Position numbers and translations under genes: made by a program. The notes under the pieces were generated by a model. That model had not been told where the DNA came from, ran no database searches, and saw nothing but the letters and a program-made list of their open reading frames with translations. A stretch of 64,000 nucleotides of DNA from Pseudomonas parafulva NBRC 16636 = DSM 17004 (GTDB taxonomy: Bacteria; Pseudomonadota; Gammaproteobacteria; Pseudomonadales; Pseudomonadaceae): positions 62,001-126,000 of the forward strand of contig NZ_BBIU01000028.1 in NCBI RefSeq assembly GCF_000730645.1. The letters are read 5' to 3'. This document shows, piece after piece, positions 53,117-61,387 of this stretch; within the stretch, counting starts at the first letter, position 1, and the number at the start of each line of letters is the position of its first letter.

Positions 53117-55060
53117 TCAGGTGCGGAACCTGCGCACCAGGGTATCCAGTTCGTTGGACAGCCCCGCCAGGCTTTCCGAGTCCTGACGGGCGGCCTGGGC
53201 CAGCTCCGCCACCAGCTGTGCATCGCCGTGGATCTGGCTGATGTGCCGGTTGATGTCCTCGGCCACCTGGTGTTGTTCCTCGGCGGCTGTGGCGATTTGC
53301 GTATTCATGTCGCGTATCACATCCACCGACTCGCGAATCTGCCCAAAACTGTCACGCGCCAGGCCAATGCGGCTCACCGACTGCTGCGAAACTTCCAGGC
53401 TGGCGTGCATCTGTGCGGCCACTTCGCTGGTGCGCCCGGCCAGGTTACCCAGCAGGCCATCGATTTCGGCGGTGGAATCGGCGGTACGCTTGGCCAAGGC
53501 CCGCACCTCGTCAGCCACCACCGCAAAGCCCCGGCCTTGTTCGCCGGCACGGGCCGCTTCAATCGCCGCGTTCAGAGCCAGCAGGTTGGTCTGCTCGGCA
53601 ATCGAGCGGATGGTGCCGAGGATTGACTGGATAGCGTTGCTGTCACGCTCCAGTTGCTGGATCGACTGCGCCGACTGTTCGATTTCGTGGCTCAGGCGGT
53701 CGACGCTGCTGACCGCGGCATCGATCTGCTGCTGGCCTTCGCGCGCCTGTTGCTGGCCACTGTCGGCAGACTGCGCCGCCTGGCTGCATGAGCGCGCCAC
53801 CTCGTTGGCTGTGGCGACCATTTCATGGAACGCGGTGGAGACCATGTCCACTGCTTCACGTTGGCGCCCTGCAGCCTCGGCCATGTCGCTGGATACCCGG
53901 GTTGAACGGGTGGAGGTGTTGAGAATGTTACCGGCTGCCGCGCCGATGTGCTGGATGAGGCTGCGGATGGCCCCCAGGAACTGGTTGAACCAGCTGGCCA
54001 GTTGCGCGGTTTCGTCGCGGCCTCGGATCTCCAGGTTGCGGGTAAGGTCGCCTTCGCCTTGGGCAATGTCTTCCAGGCCGCTGGTCACGCTGTTGATCGG
54101 GCGCACGATGAGTTTGGCGAAGGTGGCGCCCACCACCGCGAACACGGCTGCCAGCACCAGCGCGACGATACCGATGAGCCAGGTCAGGCGGGTGGTGGTT
54201 TGCATCACTTCACCTTGCTTGATCAGGCCGATGAGGGTCCAGCCCAGTTTTTCGTCCGGGTAGATATTGGCCATGTAGCGCACGCCGTTCAGCTCGACTT
54301 CGGCCAGGCCCTTGCCGTGTTTGGCCAGCTCGGCGTAACCGTCGCCGAAGCTCGCCAGCGGTTTGAAGTTGTGCGTGGTATCGCGTGGGTCGACCAGTAC
54401 GTTGCCGTTGTTTTCAATCAGCAGCAGGTAGCCACTTTCGCCCAGCTTGATCTGCTTGACGATCTCCGTCAGGCCTTTGATCGAGACATCGACGTTGACC
54501 ACACCACCCGGGTTGCCCAACTGGTTGGCAACGGCGCGCACCGTGCTGACCAGCACCGCGTCATCGGCAGCCCAGTAGTAGGCACTGGTGCGCAGGGTCT
54601 TGCCGGGGTTGGCCATGGCCAACTGGTACCAGGGGCGCGTGCGTGGGTCGTAGTTGACGAATTTCTGCCCGGCGGGCCACCCCACGTAGCCGCCGTCTGC
54701 CACCCCGTAAGACAGGTAGGCGTAACCCGGGTGGGCATTGGCCAGGCTGGTCATGAAGGCCAGGATATTGCTCGCTTGCGGCCCCAGTTCATAGGACGGC
54801 GTCGCGCTCATATACTTGCTCAGCTCGCCGCCAGTGGCCGCGACCAGCGGTTGCGAAGCCATGTACTCCACGTTCTGGCTGATGCCCTGGAAGAAGATAT
54901 TCATGGCGTTGCTGACCTGGCGGATTTCCCGGCTGCTGCTGTCCAGAAAGCCGTCCCGGGCTTCGCCACGCAGGTTGAGAACCACCAGGGTGGCCACGAG
55001 TACGATGGGCAAGCCGGCGATCACCGCGAATGCCCAGGTCAGTTTCTGTTTGATGCTCAT
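53117..55060 (-). CDS. Methyl-accepting chemotaxis protein with dCACHE sensor
   Basis: 647-residue chemoreceptor: membrane segment at 8-30, periplasmic dCACHE domain to about 285, second membrane segment (TWLIGIVALVLAAVFAVVGA), HAMP, and signalling domain with the NAAIEAARAGEQGRGFAVVADEVRALA tip. The sensor carries Y137, R142, W144, Y145, Y162 and D191, matching most of the known dCACHE amino-acid-binding motif, but the Asp expected after the second Tyr is Ala164 in my hand alignment. The ligand is therefore uncertain. Confidence 0.92.
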   Translation of the reverse strand: MSIKQKLTWAFAVIAGLPIVLVATLVVLNLRGEARDGFLDSSSREIRQVSNAMNIFFQGISQNVEYMASQPLVAATGGELSKYMSATPSYELGPQASNILAFMTSLANAHPGYAYLSYGVADGGYVGWPAGQKFVNYDPRTRPWYQLAMANPGKTLRTSAYYWAADDAVLVSTVRAVANQLGNPGGVVNVDVSIKGLTEIVKQIKLGESGYLLLIENNGNVLVDPRDTTHNFKPLASFGDGYAELAKHGKGLAEVELNGVRYMANIYPDEKLGWTLIGLIKQGEVMQTTTRLTWLIGIVALVLAAVFAVVGATFAKLIVRPINSVTSGLEDIAQGEGDLTRNLEIRGRDETAQLASWFNQFLGAIRSLIQHIGAAAGNILNTSTRSTRVSSDMAEAAGRQREAVDMVSTAFHEMVATANEVARSCSQAAQSADSGQQQAREGQQQIDAAVSSVDRLSHEIEQSAQSIQQLERDSNAIQSILGTIRSIAEQTNLLALNAAIEAARAGEQGRGFAVVADEVRALAKRTADSTAEIDGLLGNLAGRTSEVAAQMHASLEVSQQSVSRIGLARDSFGQIRESVDVIRDMNTQIATAAEEQHQVAEDINRHISQIHGDAQLVAELAQAARQDSESLAGLSNELDTLVRRFRT

Positions 55061-55175
55061 AGGCGCTCCCGGATTATTATTGTCGACACATGAGGCAGAT
55101 CACCAATGCATCGGCAGCAGCCGGGTTTTATGTAGGCAAACGCCCGTAAATATTGGATGAAATCGCAGTGGGTGA

Positions 55176-55637
55176 CTATTCGGTCACGTTCGGACGCTTA
55201 TGGCGTGTCGGGCTGCCGGTTGGTGCTGGGTGGCAGCAACTGGCAGCCTCGCCAGTGGCCAGTTCTTTCAGGATCGGGCAGTCCGGGCGGTCATCACCCT
55301 GGCAATGTGAAACCAGTTCACCCAGGGTGTCGCGCAGGGTGACCAGTTCTTTGATGCGGGTGTTGAGTGCATCGATGTGCTGCATGGCCAGCGCCTTCAC
55401 GTCAGCACTGGCGCGTTGCCGGTCCTGCCACAGGGTCAGCAACTTGCCGACCTCTTCGAGGGAAAAGCCCAGGTCTCGCGAGCGCTTGATGAATGCCAGG
55501 CTGTGCAGGTCTGCGTCCTGGTACAACCGGTAACCACTGTCGCTGCGCGTGGCGGGCTTGAGCAGGCCGATGGCTTCGTAGTAACGAATCATCTTGGTGC
55601 TGAGCCCGCTGCGGCGGGCAGCCTGGCCAATGTTCAT
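55176..55637 (-). CDS. cueR: Copper-responsive MerR-family regulator
   Basis: 153 residues. N-terminal MerR winged helix (MNIGQAARRSGLSTKMIRYYEAIGLL), a long dimerisation helix, and the metal loop HCQGDDRPDCPI, whose two cysteines (C-x7-C) and the trailing SCCH match CueR. Its ATG overlaps the copA stop by four bases, so it is expressed as the second gene of the copA operon and controls its own synthesis. Its targets are visible as two 19-bp-spacer promoters. Confidence 0.93.
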   Translation of the reverse strand: MNIGQAARRSGLSTKMIRYYEAIGLLKPATRSDSGYRLYQDADLHSLAFIKRSRDLGFSLEEVGKLLTLWQDRQRASADVKALAMQHIDALNTRIKELVTLRDTLGELVSHCQGDDRPDCPILKELATGEAASCCHPAPTGSPTRHKRPNVTE

Positions 55638-58033
55638 GGCGCCTCCTGGGTGCGCGTGTCGGGTTTCCAGGCCTTGAGCAGGAGCGCGTTGCTGACCACG
55701 CTGACACTGGACAGGGCCATGGCGGCGCCGGCGAGTACCGGATTGAGATAGCCCAGCGCGGCCAAGGGGATGCCGACCAGGTTGTAGATGAATGCCCAGA
55801 ACAGGTTCTGGCGGATCTTCGCGTAGGTCTTGCGGCTGATTTCCAGCGCCGCCGGCACCAGGCGCGGGTCGCCGCGCATCAGGGTGATGCCGGCGGCCTG
55901 CATGGCCACGTCGGTGCCGCCACCCATGGCAATGCCGATATCGGCTGCGGCCAAGGCGGGCGCATCGTTGATGCCGTCGCCAACCATCGCCACCACGCCG
56001 TCCTGCTTGAGCGCGGTGACCGTGGCGGCCTTGTCGCCAGGCAATACTTCAGCGTGCACATCGGCGATGCCGAGGGTGTCGGCGACGACCTTGGCGCTGC
56101 CGCGGTTGTCGCCGGTCAGCAGGTGGCTGCTGATGTGCTGCTCACGCAAGGTTTCCACGGCTTGCGCGGCTCCAGGCTTCAGGCTGTCGCCGAAAGCGAA
56201 CAGGCCCAGCACGCGCGGCTGCTCGCCCCGCTCGACCAGCCACGACAGGGTGCGGCCTTGCGCTTCCCAGGCCTGCGCCTTGGCGGCCAGGGCCCCGGGT
56301 TGCAAGCCACTGTCCTGCAGCAGGCGGCGGTTGCCCAGGGCCAGGTCCCGGCCGTCCACGCAGCCGGCGATACCCCGGCCGGTCAGCGACTGGCTACCCG
56401 TTACGCTGGGTACCTCGAGCCCTTGCTCGGCGCAGGCGTCCAGCACTGCCCGTGCCAGCGGGTGTTCACTGCCGCGCTGCAGGGCACCGGCCAGCCGGTG
56501 CAGGCTGGCGCCGTCGCCATCCACCGCCTGGCTGTGGACCACACGCGGGCTGCCGGAGGTGAGGGTGCCGGTTTTGTCGAACACCACGCGGTTGACCGCA
56601 TGCGCCCGCTCCAGGGCCTCGGCGTCCTTGATGAGGATGCCGTGCCGGGCGGCCACGCCAGTGCCGGCCATGATCGCGGTGGGGGTGGCCAACCCCAGTG
56701 CACAAGGGCAGGCGATGACCAGTACGGCCACGGCGTTGATCAGAGCCGTTTCCATTGCAGCCCCCGCCAGCCACCAGCCGACCAGGGTGACCAGGGCCAG
56801 TACCAGCACCGCCGGTACGAACACCTGGCTGACACGGTCGACCAGCTTCTGGATGGGCGCCTTGGCGGCCTGGGCGTCTTCCACCAGGCGGATGATGCGC
56901 GCCAGCACGGTTTCGGTCCCCAGCGCCTGGGTGCGTACCAGCAGCCTGCCTTCCCCGTTGATGGCACCGCCGGTGACCGAGTCGCCGGGCTGCTTGGGCA
57001 CTGGCAGGCTCTCGCCGCTGATCAGGGCTTCGTCAGCATGGCTGCTGCCGTCCTCGACAATCCCGTCGACTGGGTAGCGCTCCCCGGGCTTGACCAGCAC
57101 CAGGTCGCCCACACGCAGTTGGGCGATGGCCACGTCTTCCTCGCGGCCGTCCACAACCCGCAATGCCCGCTCCGGTCGCAAAGCCTCGAGGGCGCGGATG
57201 GCACTGGCGGTCTGGCGCTTGGCGCGGCTCTCCAGGTACTTGCCCAGCAGCACCAACGCGATTACCACGGCAGACGCTTCGAAATACAGGTGAGGGGCCA
57301 TGCCTGCCGGTGCCTGCGCCCATTGATAGAGGCTCAGGCCGTAACCGGCGCTGGTGCCCAGCGCGACCAGCAGGTCCATGTTGCCAGCGCCGGCACGCAC
57401 GGCTTTCCAGGCGGCAACGTAGAAACGGGCACCCAGAATGAACTGCACCGGCGTTGCCAGCAGGAACTGCGCCCACGCCGGCAACATCCAGTGCAAGCCC
57501 AGCGGCTGTACCAGCATCGGCAACACCAGCGGCAGGGCCAGCAATACGGCAGCGCCTACGGCAAGCCGCTCGCGGTGCAGGCGGCGCTGGGCCAGCCGGT
57601 TTTCGTCCTCGGCGGCCTCCGGCAGGCTGGCGGTATAACCGGCCTGTTCCACGCTGGCGATCAGCATTGAATCGTCCACCCCGGTCAGCATTTCAACGTG
57701 CGCACGCTCGCTGGCCAGGTTGACCGACACCTGCTGTACCCCTGGCACCTTGACCAGGGCCCGTTCGACACGGCCGGCACAACTGGCGCAGGTCATGCCG
57801 TCAATCTGCAGCTCCAGGCTGCGCACGGGCACTTCGTAGCCGGCGTCGCGCACGGCATCGACCAAGGCCGGCAGGCTATCGCCGGGCGCCTGGACGCGCG
57901 CCTGCTCGGTGGCCAGGTTGACGCTGACCTGTTCAGCGCCAGCGACCTTGCGCAGGGCACGCTCTACCCGGCCGGCGCAGCTGGCGCAGGTCATGCCGGA
58001 AATGGGCAGGTTGTACGTAGTGGATGCGGGCAT
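55634..58033 (-). CDS. copA: Cu(I)-exporting P1B-type ATPase
   Basis: 799-residue inner-membrane copper pump. Two N-terminal HMA domains with GMTCASC (Cys16/19 and Cys81/84), eight membrane segments, the CPC transport motif in VIACPCALGLATP, phosphorylation site DKTGTLT, and GDGINDAPAL. Start ATG 58033 follows GGAGGAG. It exports cytoplasmic Cu(I) to the periplasm. The gene is also named cueA in P. putida. Preceded by a textbook CueR promoter. Confidence 0.96.
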   Translation of the reverse strand: MPASTTYNLPISGMTCASCAGRVERALRKVAGAEQVSVNLATEQARVQAPGDSLPALVDAVRDAGYEVPVRSLELQIDGMTCASCAGRVERALVKVPGVQQVSVNLASERAHVEMLTGVDDSMLIASVEQAGYTASLPEAAEDENRLAQRRLHRERLAVGAAVLLALPLVLPMLVQPLGLHWMLPAWAQFLLATPVQFILGARFYVAAWKAVRAGAGNMDLLVALGTSAGYGLSLYQWAQAPAGMAPHLYFEASAVVIALVLLGKYLESRAKRQTASAIRALEALRPERALRVVDGREEDVAIAQLRVGDLVLVKPGERYPVDGIVEDGSSHADEALISGESLPVPKQPGDSVTGGAINGEGRLLVRTQALGTETVLARIIRLVEDAQAAKAPIQKLVDRVSQVFVPAVLVLALVTLVGWWLAGAAMETALINAVAVLVIACPCALGLATPTAIMAGTGVAARHGILIKDAEALERAHAVNRVVFDKTGTLTSGSPRVVHSQAVDGDGASLHRLAGALQRGSEHPLARAVLDACAEQGLEVPSVTGSQSLTGRGIAGCVDGRDLALGNRRLLQDSGLQPGALAAKAQAWEAQGRTLSWLVERGEQPRVLGLFAFGDSLKPGAAQAVETLREQHISSHLLTGDNRGSAKVVADTLGIADVHAEVLPGDKAATVTALKQDGVVAMVGDGINDAPALAAADIGIAMGGGTDVAMQAAGITLMRGDPRLVPAALEISRKTYAKIRQNLFWAFIYNLVGIPLAALGYLNPVLAGAAMALSSVSVVSNALLLKAWKPDTRTQEAP

Positions 58034-58058
58034 GACTCTCCTCCTTGGACAGGCCCCA

Positions 58059-58089
58059 AGCATCAACCTTGCCACGCGGGGAAGGTCAA
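58059..58089 (-). promoter_or_regulatory. CueR-controlled promoter of copA-cueR
   Basis: Minus strand: -35 TTGACC (58084-58089), 19-bp spacer, -10 GATGCT (58059-58064). The spacer contains the dyad ACCTTCC...GGCAAGGT (58066-58086), as in MerR-family promoters, where the overlong 19-bp spacer is corrected by DNA distortion. The -35 box overlaps the last bases of the preceding gene. Confidence 0.88.
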
Positions 58090-58472
58090 TAGTCCAGCGG
58101 TGTGGCTTTCAACTCCAACCCATACTGGCCCATGGCAATGCGGTACTTGTTGATCTGGCCCGCCTGCAGCGTCAACCGGATGCTGCGCTGGTCCTCAAGG
58201 CCCGGCGCACAGCCGGGCATCTGCCCTGGCAGCAGGCGCAAGCGCACATCCACCGGCCCTGGCGGCAGGTTGAACGAGGTGGACTGTTCCTGGAACAGGC
58301 GCCCGGAGAGCTGATCATTGAGGTAAACGCCAATTTCGCAACTGGTGGCCACTTCCAGGCGCTCACGGGAAATGATCAGCACGCTGTATGCCGCGTTGCC
58401 CTCGGCACTGGCCGGTGGCACTGCAGTGGCAACAGCCAACAGCCCGACGATGCCCAATGCTGCCCTGAACAT
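58086..58472 (-). CDS. Exported protein of unknown function
   Basis: 128-residue protein with a signal peptide (MFRAALGIVGLLAVATAVPPASA) and a compact beta-rich mature domain (SVLIISRERLEVATSCEIGVYLND, FNLPPGPVDVRLRLLPG). Two cysteines (TSCEIG, PGCAPG) could form a disulfide. No family recognised. It sits between copA and copZ, but lacks Met/His-rich copper motifs; the stop lies within the copA promoter. Confidence 0.75.
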   Translation of the reverse strand: MFRAALGIVGLLAVATAVPPASAEGNAAYSVLIISRERLEVATSCEIGVYLNDQLSGRLFQEQSTSFNLPPGPVDVRLRLLPGQMPGCAPGLEDQRSIRLTLQAGQINKYRIAMGQYGLELKATPLDY

Positions 58473-58545
58473 GAAAACCCCCTGCTTGCCTGATCGTCAA
58501 AGCCGCAGCTTGGCCGAGCCCGGCTTGGATTGCCACCCCACCGTG

Positions 58546-58576
58546 TTGACTTTGCCCCTGTGGCAAGGTTGAAACT
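58546..58576 (+). promoter_or_regulatory. Second CueR-type promoter, for copZ
   Basis: TTGACT (58546-58551), 19-bp spacer, GAAACT (58571-58576). The dyad ACTTTGCC...GGCAAGGT (58549-58569) is the same CueR operator as at copA with a slightly different left arm. It lies about 30 bases before the copZ start. Confidence 0.8.
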
Positions 58577-58604
58577 TGTGCAAAACCTGAAGGAGGTACC
58601 CCCG

Positions 58605-58802
58605 ATGCAAGTCTTCAACGTACAGGGCATGACCTGCGGCCACTGCGTAAAAGCCGTGACCCGCGCCGTACAGGCGCTGGATGCCGGGGCCAAGGTGGAC
58701 GTCGACCTGGCTGCCAAGCAGGTGCGCGTTGACAGCGCGCTGGCACAGGAACAGGTGCTGGCGGCCATCCGCGAAGAAGGCTATCAGGCCGAGGCTGGCT
58801 GA
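58605..58802 (+). CDS. copZ: Copper chaperone, CopZ type
   Basis: 65-residue single HMA domain with the metal-binding loop GMTCGHC near residue 8, delivering Cu(I) to CopA. Length and the final EEGYQAEAG strand match Atx1-like chaperones. ATG at 58605 has AGGAGG about 8 bases upstream. Own CueR promoter and terminator make it a separate unit of the copper regulon. Confidence 0.93.
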   Translation: MQVFNVQGMTCGHCVKAVTRAVQALDAGAKVDVDLAAKQVRVDSALAQEQVLAAIREEGYQAEAG

Positions 58803-58827
58803 GCCTTTGTAGGAAGGCTCTTTGTTT
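58801..58827 (+). terminator. Rho-independent terminator of copZ
   Basis: GAGCCTT-tgtagg-AAGGCTC stem followed by TTTGTTT. The left arm begins within the copZ stop codon. Confidence 0.8.
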
Positions 58828-58898
58828 CAAATGTTTTCTCCTTACGGCGTCCACAGCAGGTAGAATCGTTCACTTGCTTAGCCTGCTATGGATTCCTG

Positions 58899-60080
58899 AT
58901 GAACCTGCGAATGGTGCTCATCCTGGGCGCACTCAGTGCGTTCGGGCCGTTGGCGATCGACTTCTACCTGCCTGCCTTCCCGGCCATGGCGCAGGCGTTC
59001 GCCACAGACGAACAACACGTCCAGGCCACCTTGGCCGCCTACTTCCTTGGCCTGTCCATGGGGCAGTTGCTCTATGGGCCGGTCGCCGACCGCTTTGGGC
59101 GGCGCAAGCCCCTGATGTTCGGCGTGACGCTGTTCACCCTGGCCTCGCTGGCGTGCGCCTACGCCCCCAGCCTGGACGCCTTAGTACTGGCGCGCTTCGT
59201 TCAGGCGCTGGGTGGCTGCGCGGGCATGGTGCTGTCCCGGGCCATTGTCAGTGACAAGTGCGACCCGGTGGCCTCGGCCAAAGTGTTCTCGCAACTGATG
59301 CTGGTCATGGGCCTGGCGCCGATACTGGCCCCGATGCTGGGGGGCGTGCTGGTGAACCTGGTCGGGTGGCAGTCGATCTTCCTTGCGCTTAGCCTGTTCA
59401 GTGCCGGCTGCTTGCTGGCGGTCAGCCTTGGGCTACCTGAGAGTATGCCCGCCCATGTACCGCGTCAGCCGCTGTCCGGGGCCCTGCGCCAGTACCTGCG
59501 GCTGGCGGGCGACCGGGTGTTTCTGGGGCATGCGCTGACGGGCGGCATTGCGATTGCGGGTATGTTCGCCTACATCGCGGGCTCGCCATTTGTATTCATC
59601 AAACTCTACGGTGTACCTGCCGAACATTACGGCTGGTTTTTCGGCGCCAATGCTGCTGGTTTCATTCTGGTCGCGCAGGTGAACGCACGGCTGTTGGCGC
59701 GGCGCGGGCCGGCATTTTTGCTGGCCCGTGCGGTATGGGTGTACCTGGCGGCAGGGGTGGCCCTGCTGGGCGTGGCTGCGGTGAAGCCGACTGCGCTGTG
59801 GCCACTGCTGGTGCCGTTGTTCGTGTGCATCGCCAGCCTGGGGTGCATCCTGCCCAATGCCTCGGCCTGTGCCATGAGCGGCCAGGGTGCCCGGGCCGGC
59901 AGTGCCTCCGCCCTGATGGGGTGCGTACAATTCAGCGTCGCGGCTGGCGCCGCGGCACTGGTGGGCGTGCTGCATGATGGCAGTGCGGTACCGATGGCCT
60001 TGGTCATGAGCCTGTGCGGTGCCCTTGTGGTCAGTGCCGCGCTATTGACCCGGCGCCTGCAGGCCAGTCGGCCCGCCTGA
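58899..60080 (+). CDS. Bcr/CflA family drug efflux transporter
   Basis: 393-residue, 12-segment major facilitator with the DHA1 motif GPVADRFGRRKPLMFG after segment 2, and the Bcr/CflA features IDFYLPAFPAMAQAF at the N-terminus and RFVQALGGCAGMVLSRAIVSD. It would export drugs such as bicyclomycin or sulfonamides by proton antiport; substrate not predictable. Its last 50 bases overlap a small antisense gene. Confidence 0.92.
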   Translation: MNLRMVLILGALSAFGPLAIDFYLPAFPAMAQAFATDEQHVQATLAAYFLGLSMGQLLYGPVADRFGRRKPLMFGVTLFTLASLACAYAPSLDALVLARFVQALGGCAGMVLSRAIVSDKCDPVASAKVFSQLMLVMGLAPILAPMLGGVLVNLVGWQSIFLALSLFSAGCLLAVSLGLPESMPAHVPRQPLSGALRQYLRLAGDRVFLGHALTGGIAIAGMFAYIAGSPFVFIKLYGVPAEHYGWFFGANAAGFILVAQVNARLLARRGPAFLLARAVWVYLAAGVALLGVAAVKPTALWPLLVPLFVCIASLGCILPNASACAMSGQGARAGSASALMGCVQFSVAAGAAALVGVLHDGSAVPMALVMSLCGALVVSAALLTRRLQASRPA

Positions 60081-60228
60081 GCGGGTGAGGCGCCTGCAGG
60101 CGCGTTTCCAGTGTGGCCACAAAAGCGCGGGCCGCGGCCTCGCTGCAAAAACCTACCCTGTGCTGATCGAGCTGAACCTGCCATGGCCGTGCAGGGTTGC
60201 TGCTCGACGCGCTGATGACAATCTTCAT
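60031..60228 (-). CDS. Small protein of unknown function, overlapping the bcr 3' end
   Basis: 65 residues. The core PWQVQLDQHRVGFCSEAAARAF followed by VATLETRLQAPHPL looks like a genuine small domain rather than a shadow, and the ATG at 60228 has GGAGG 9 bases upstream. The last 50 bases overlap the transporter gene on the other strand. No function can be assigned. Confidence 0.6.
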   Translation of the reverse strand: MKIVISASSSNPARPWQVQLDQHRVGFCSEAAARAFVATLETRLQAPHPLRRADWPAGAGSIARH

Positions 60229-60666
60229 CGCTGCATACCTCCAGAGGGGAGCCGCTCAAGTTTAGCGCGGCCTTACCCGCCTGCCACGGCAACGCCCTGC
60301 CGAGCTGACTGACGGTTGGCGCGTTGTGGAACCTTCGACTGTGATCGCGCTACTTGAAGAAGACCGCTGTCGGTTTCGTCCGAAGTTGTGCGGGTGGATT
60401 CGCGTATTCAAGCCTGGCCGCCTGCCATCGCACGTGTAAAACCAGCGGTGCGGGGGTGCTTTTGAAGCTTGGCGGCCTGTTCAGCAGTTCGCCATGGGTA
60501 GCCCTACCCAATGCTATTGAGCGAGCAATAGCGCTGGGGGAGGGCTGCATGATCGGCTGTTTCTGCGGCTTATACTGACGAACCAGGCCACCGCCATCGG
60601 CACGCGCTTCCCGGCCAGGGTTGGCCATTGCATCTACACAGTGAACTTGCAGGGAGTCACAGGGAC
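60229..60666. other. Intergenic stretch of 438 bases without a supported gene
   Basis: Contains possible short frames on both strands (for example 60354-60578, TTG start, no clear ribosome binding site) that I do not accept as genes. Base composition is less GC-biased than the flanks. The promoter of the downstream regulator should lie near its right end. No tRNA or hairpin structure is evident. Confidence 0.5.
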
Positions 60667-61380
60667 ATGAACGCAGCCAGCAGCATCAGCCAGATCGCCA
60701 GCCTGATGGCCGATCCCAAACGCAGTGCCATGTTGTGGGCATTGATCGATGGTACGCCCCGGTTGGCCAATGAATTGGCCATCATGACCGGGCTAAGTTC
60801 GTCGTCAGCATGCGCACATCTGTCGCTGCTGTCGTCGGCCGGCTTGCTACGGCACGAGGCCAGGGGGCGCAAGCGCTATTTCCGCCTGGCAACGCCGCAG
60901 GTGGGGGCCGCTGTCGAGGCCCTGGCCAGTGTCCAGTTGGAGAGCGCCAGGGGCCAGCGCCCCACCGCACCGCTACCGCCGTTGCCCCTGTCCATGCGAC
61001 GGGCCCGGCGCTGCGGCGATCATCTGGGTGGCGAGCTGGCCGCAGAGCTGTACCACCGGCTGGTGGTAGCCGGCTGGCTGGAGGGCAGCGGCCGGTACCT
61101 TGTGGTCAGTGACGAAGGGCGGGCACAACTGGCCCTGGTAGGCGTATACATCGATGCCCTGGCGCCGCGTCAGCCGAGCGCCTGCGTGATCTGCCGGTGC
61201 ACCGAATGGCACGACAGCCAACCGCACCTGGGCGGTGTGCTGGGCCAGGCGCTGTTCCGTTTGTTCCTGCAGTCAGGCTGGATGCGCGAGGCCGAAGACA
61301 CCCGGGCGTTGCACATCTCGCCGCTGGGTATCCAGCAGATCAATCGCATCGCCCGTGTGAAGACCTTGCAGGTAGGCTGA
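60667..61380 (+). CDS. Winged-helix (ArsR-like) transcriptional regulator
   Basis: 237 residues. An N-terminal ArsR-type HTH (IASLMADPKRSAMLWALIDGTPRLANELAIMTGLSSSSACAHLSLLSSAGLL, then the beta-wing HEARGRKRYFRLA), and a C-terminal region with a CVICRC cysteine pair and HDSQPHLGGVLGQALFRLFLQSGWM. The CxxC could bind a metal or sense redox, but this is inference. ATG 60667 chosen; a farther upstream ATG is weaker. Convergent with the deaminase gene. Confidence 0.85.
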   Translation: MNAASSISQIASLMADPKRSAMLWALIDGTPRLANELAIMTGLSSSSACAHLSLLSSAGLLRHEARGRKRYFRLATPQVGAAVEALASVQLESARGQRPTAPLPPLPLSMRRARRCGDHLGGELAAELYHRLVVAGWLEGSGRYLVVSDEGRAQLALVGVYIDALAPRQPSACVICRCTEWHDSQPHLGGVLGQALFRLFLQSGWMREAEDTRALHISPLGIQQINRIARVKTLQVG

Positions 61381-61387
61381 ACAGGCC

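Noticed and set aside
55061..55175. Flagellar sigma-28 promoter before the dCACHE chemoreceptor
   Set aside because: A GCCGATGC box follows TAAA on the minus strand, but the spacing is about 11 bases instead of about 15, so I do not call it.
60350..60628. 92-residue minus-strand frame between the small ORF and the regulator
   Set aside because: No ribosome binding site and no recognisable domain; overlaps an equally unsupported plus-strand frame.
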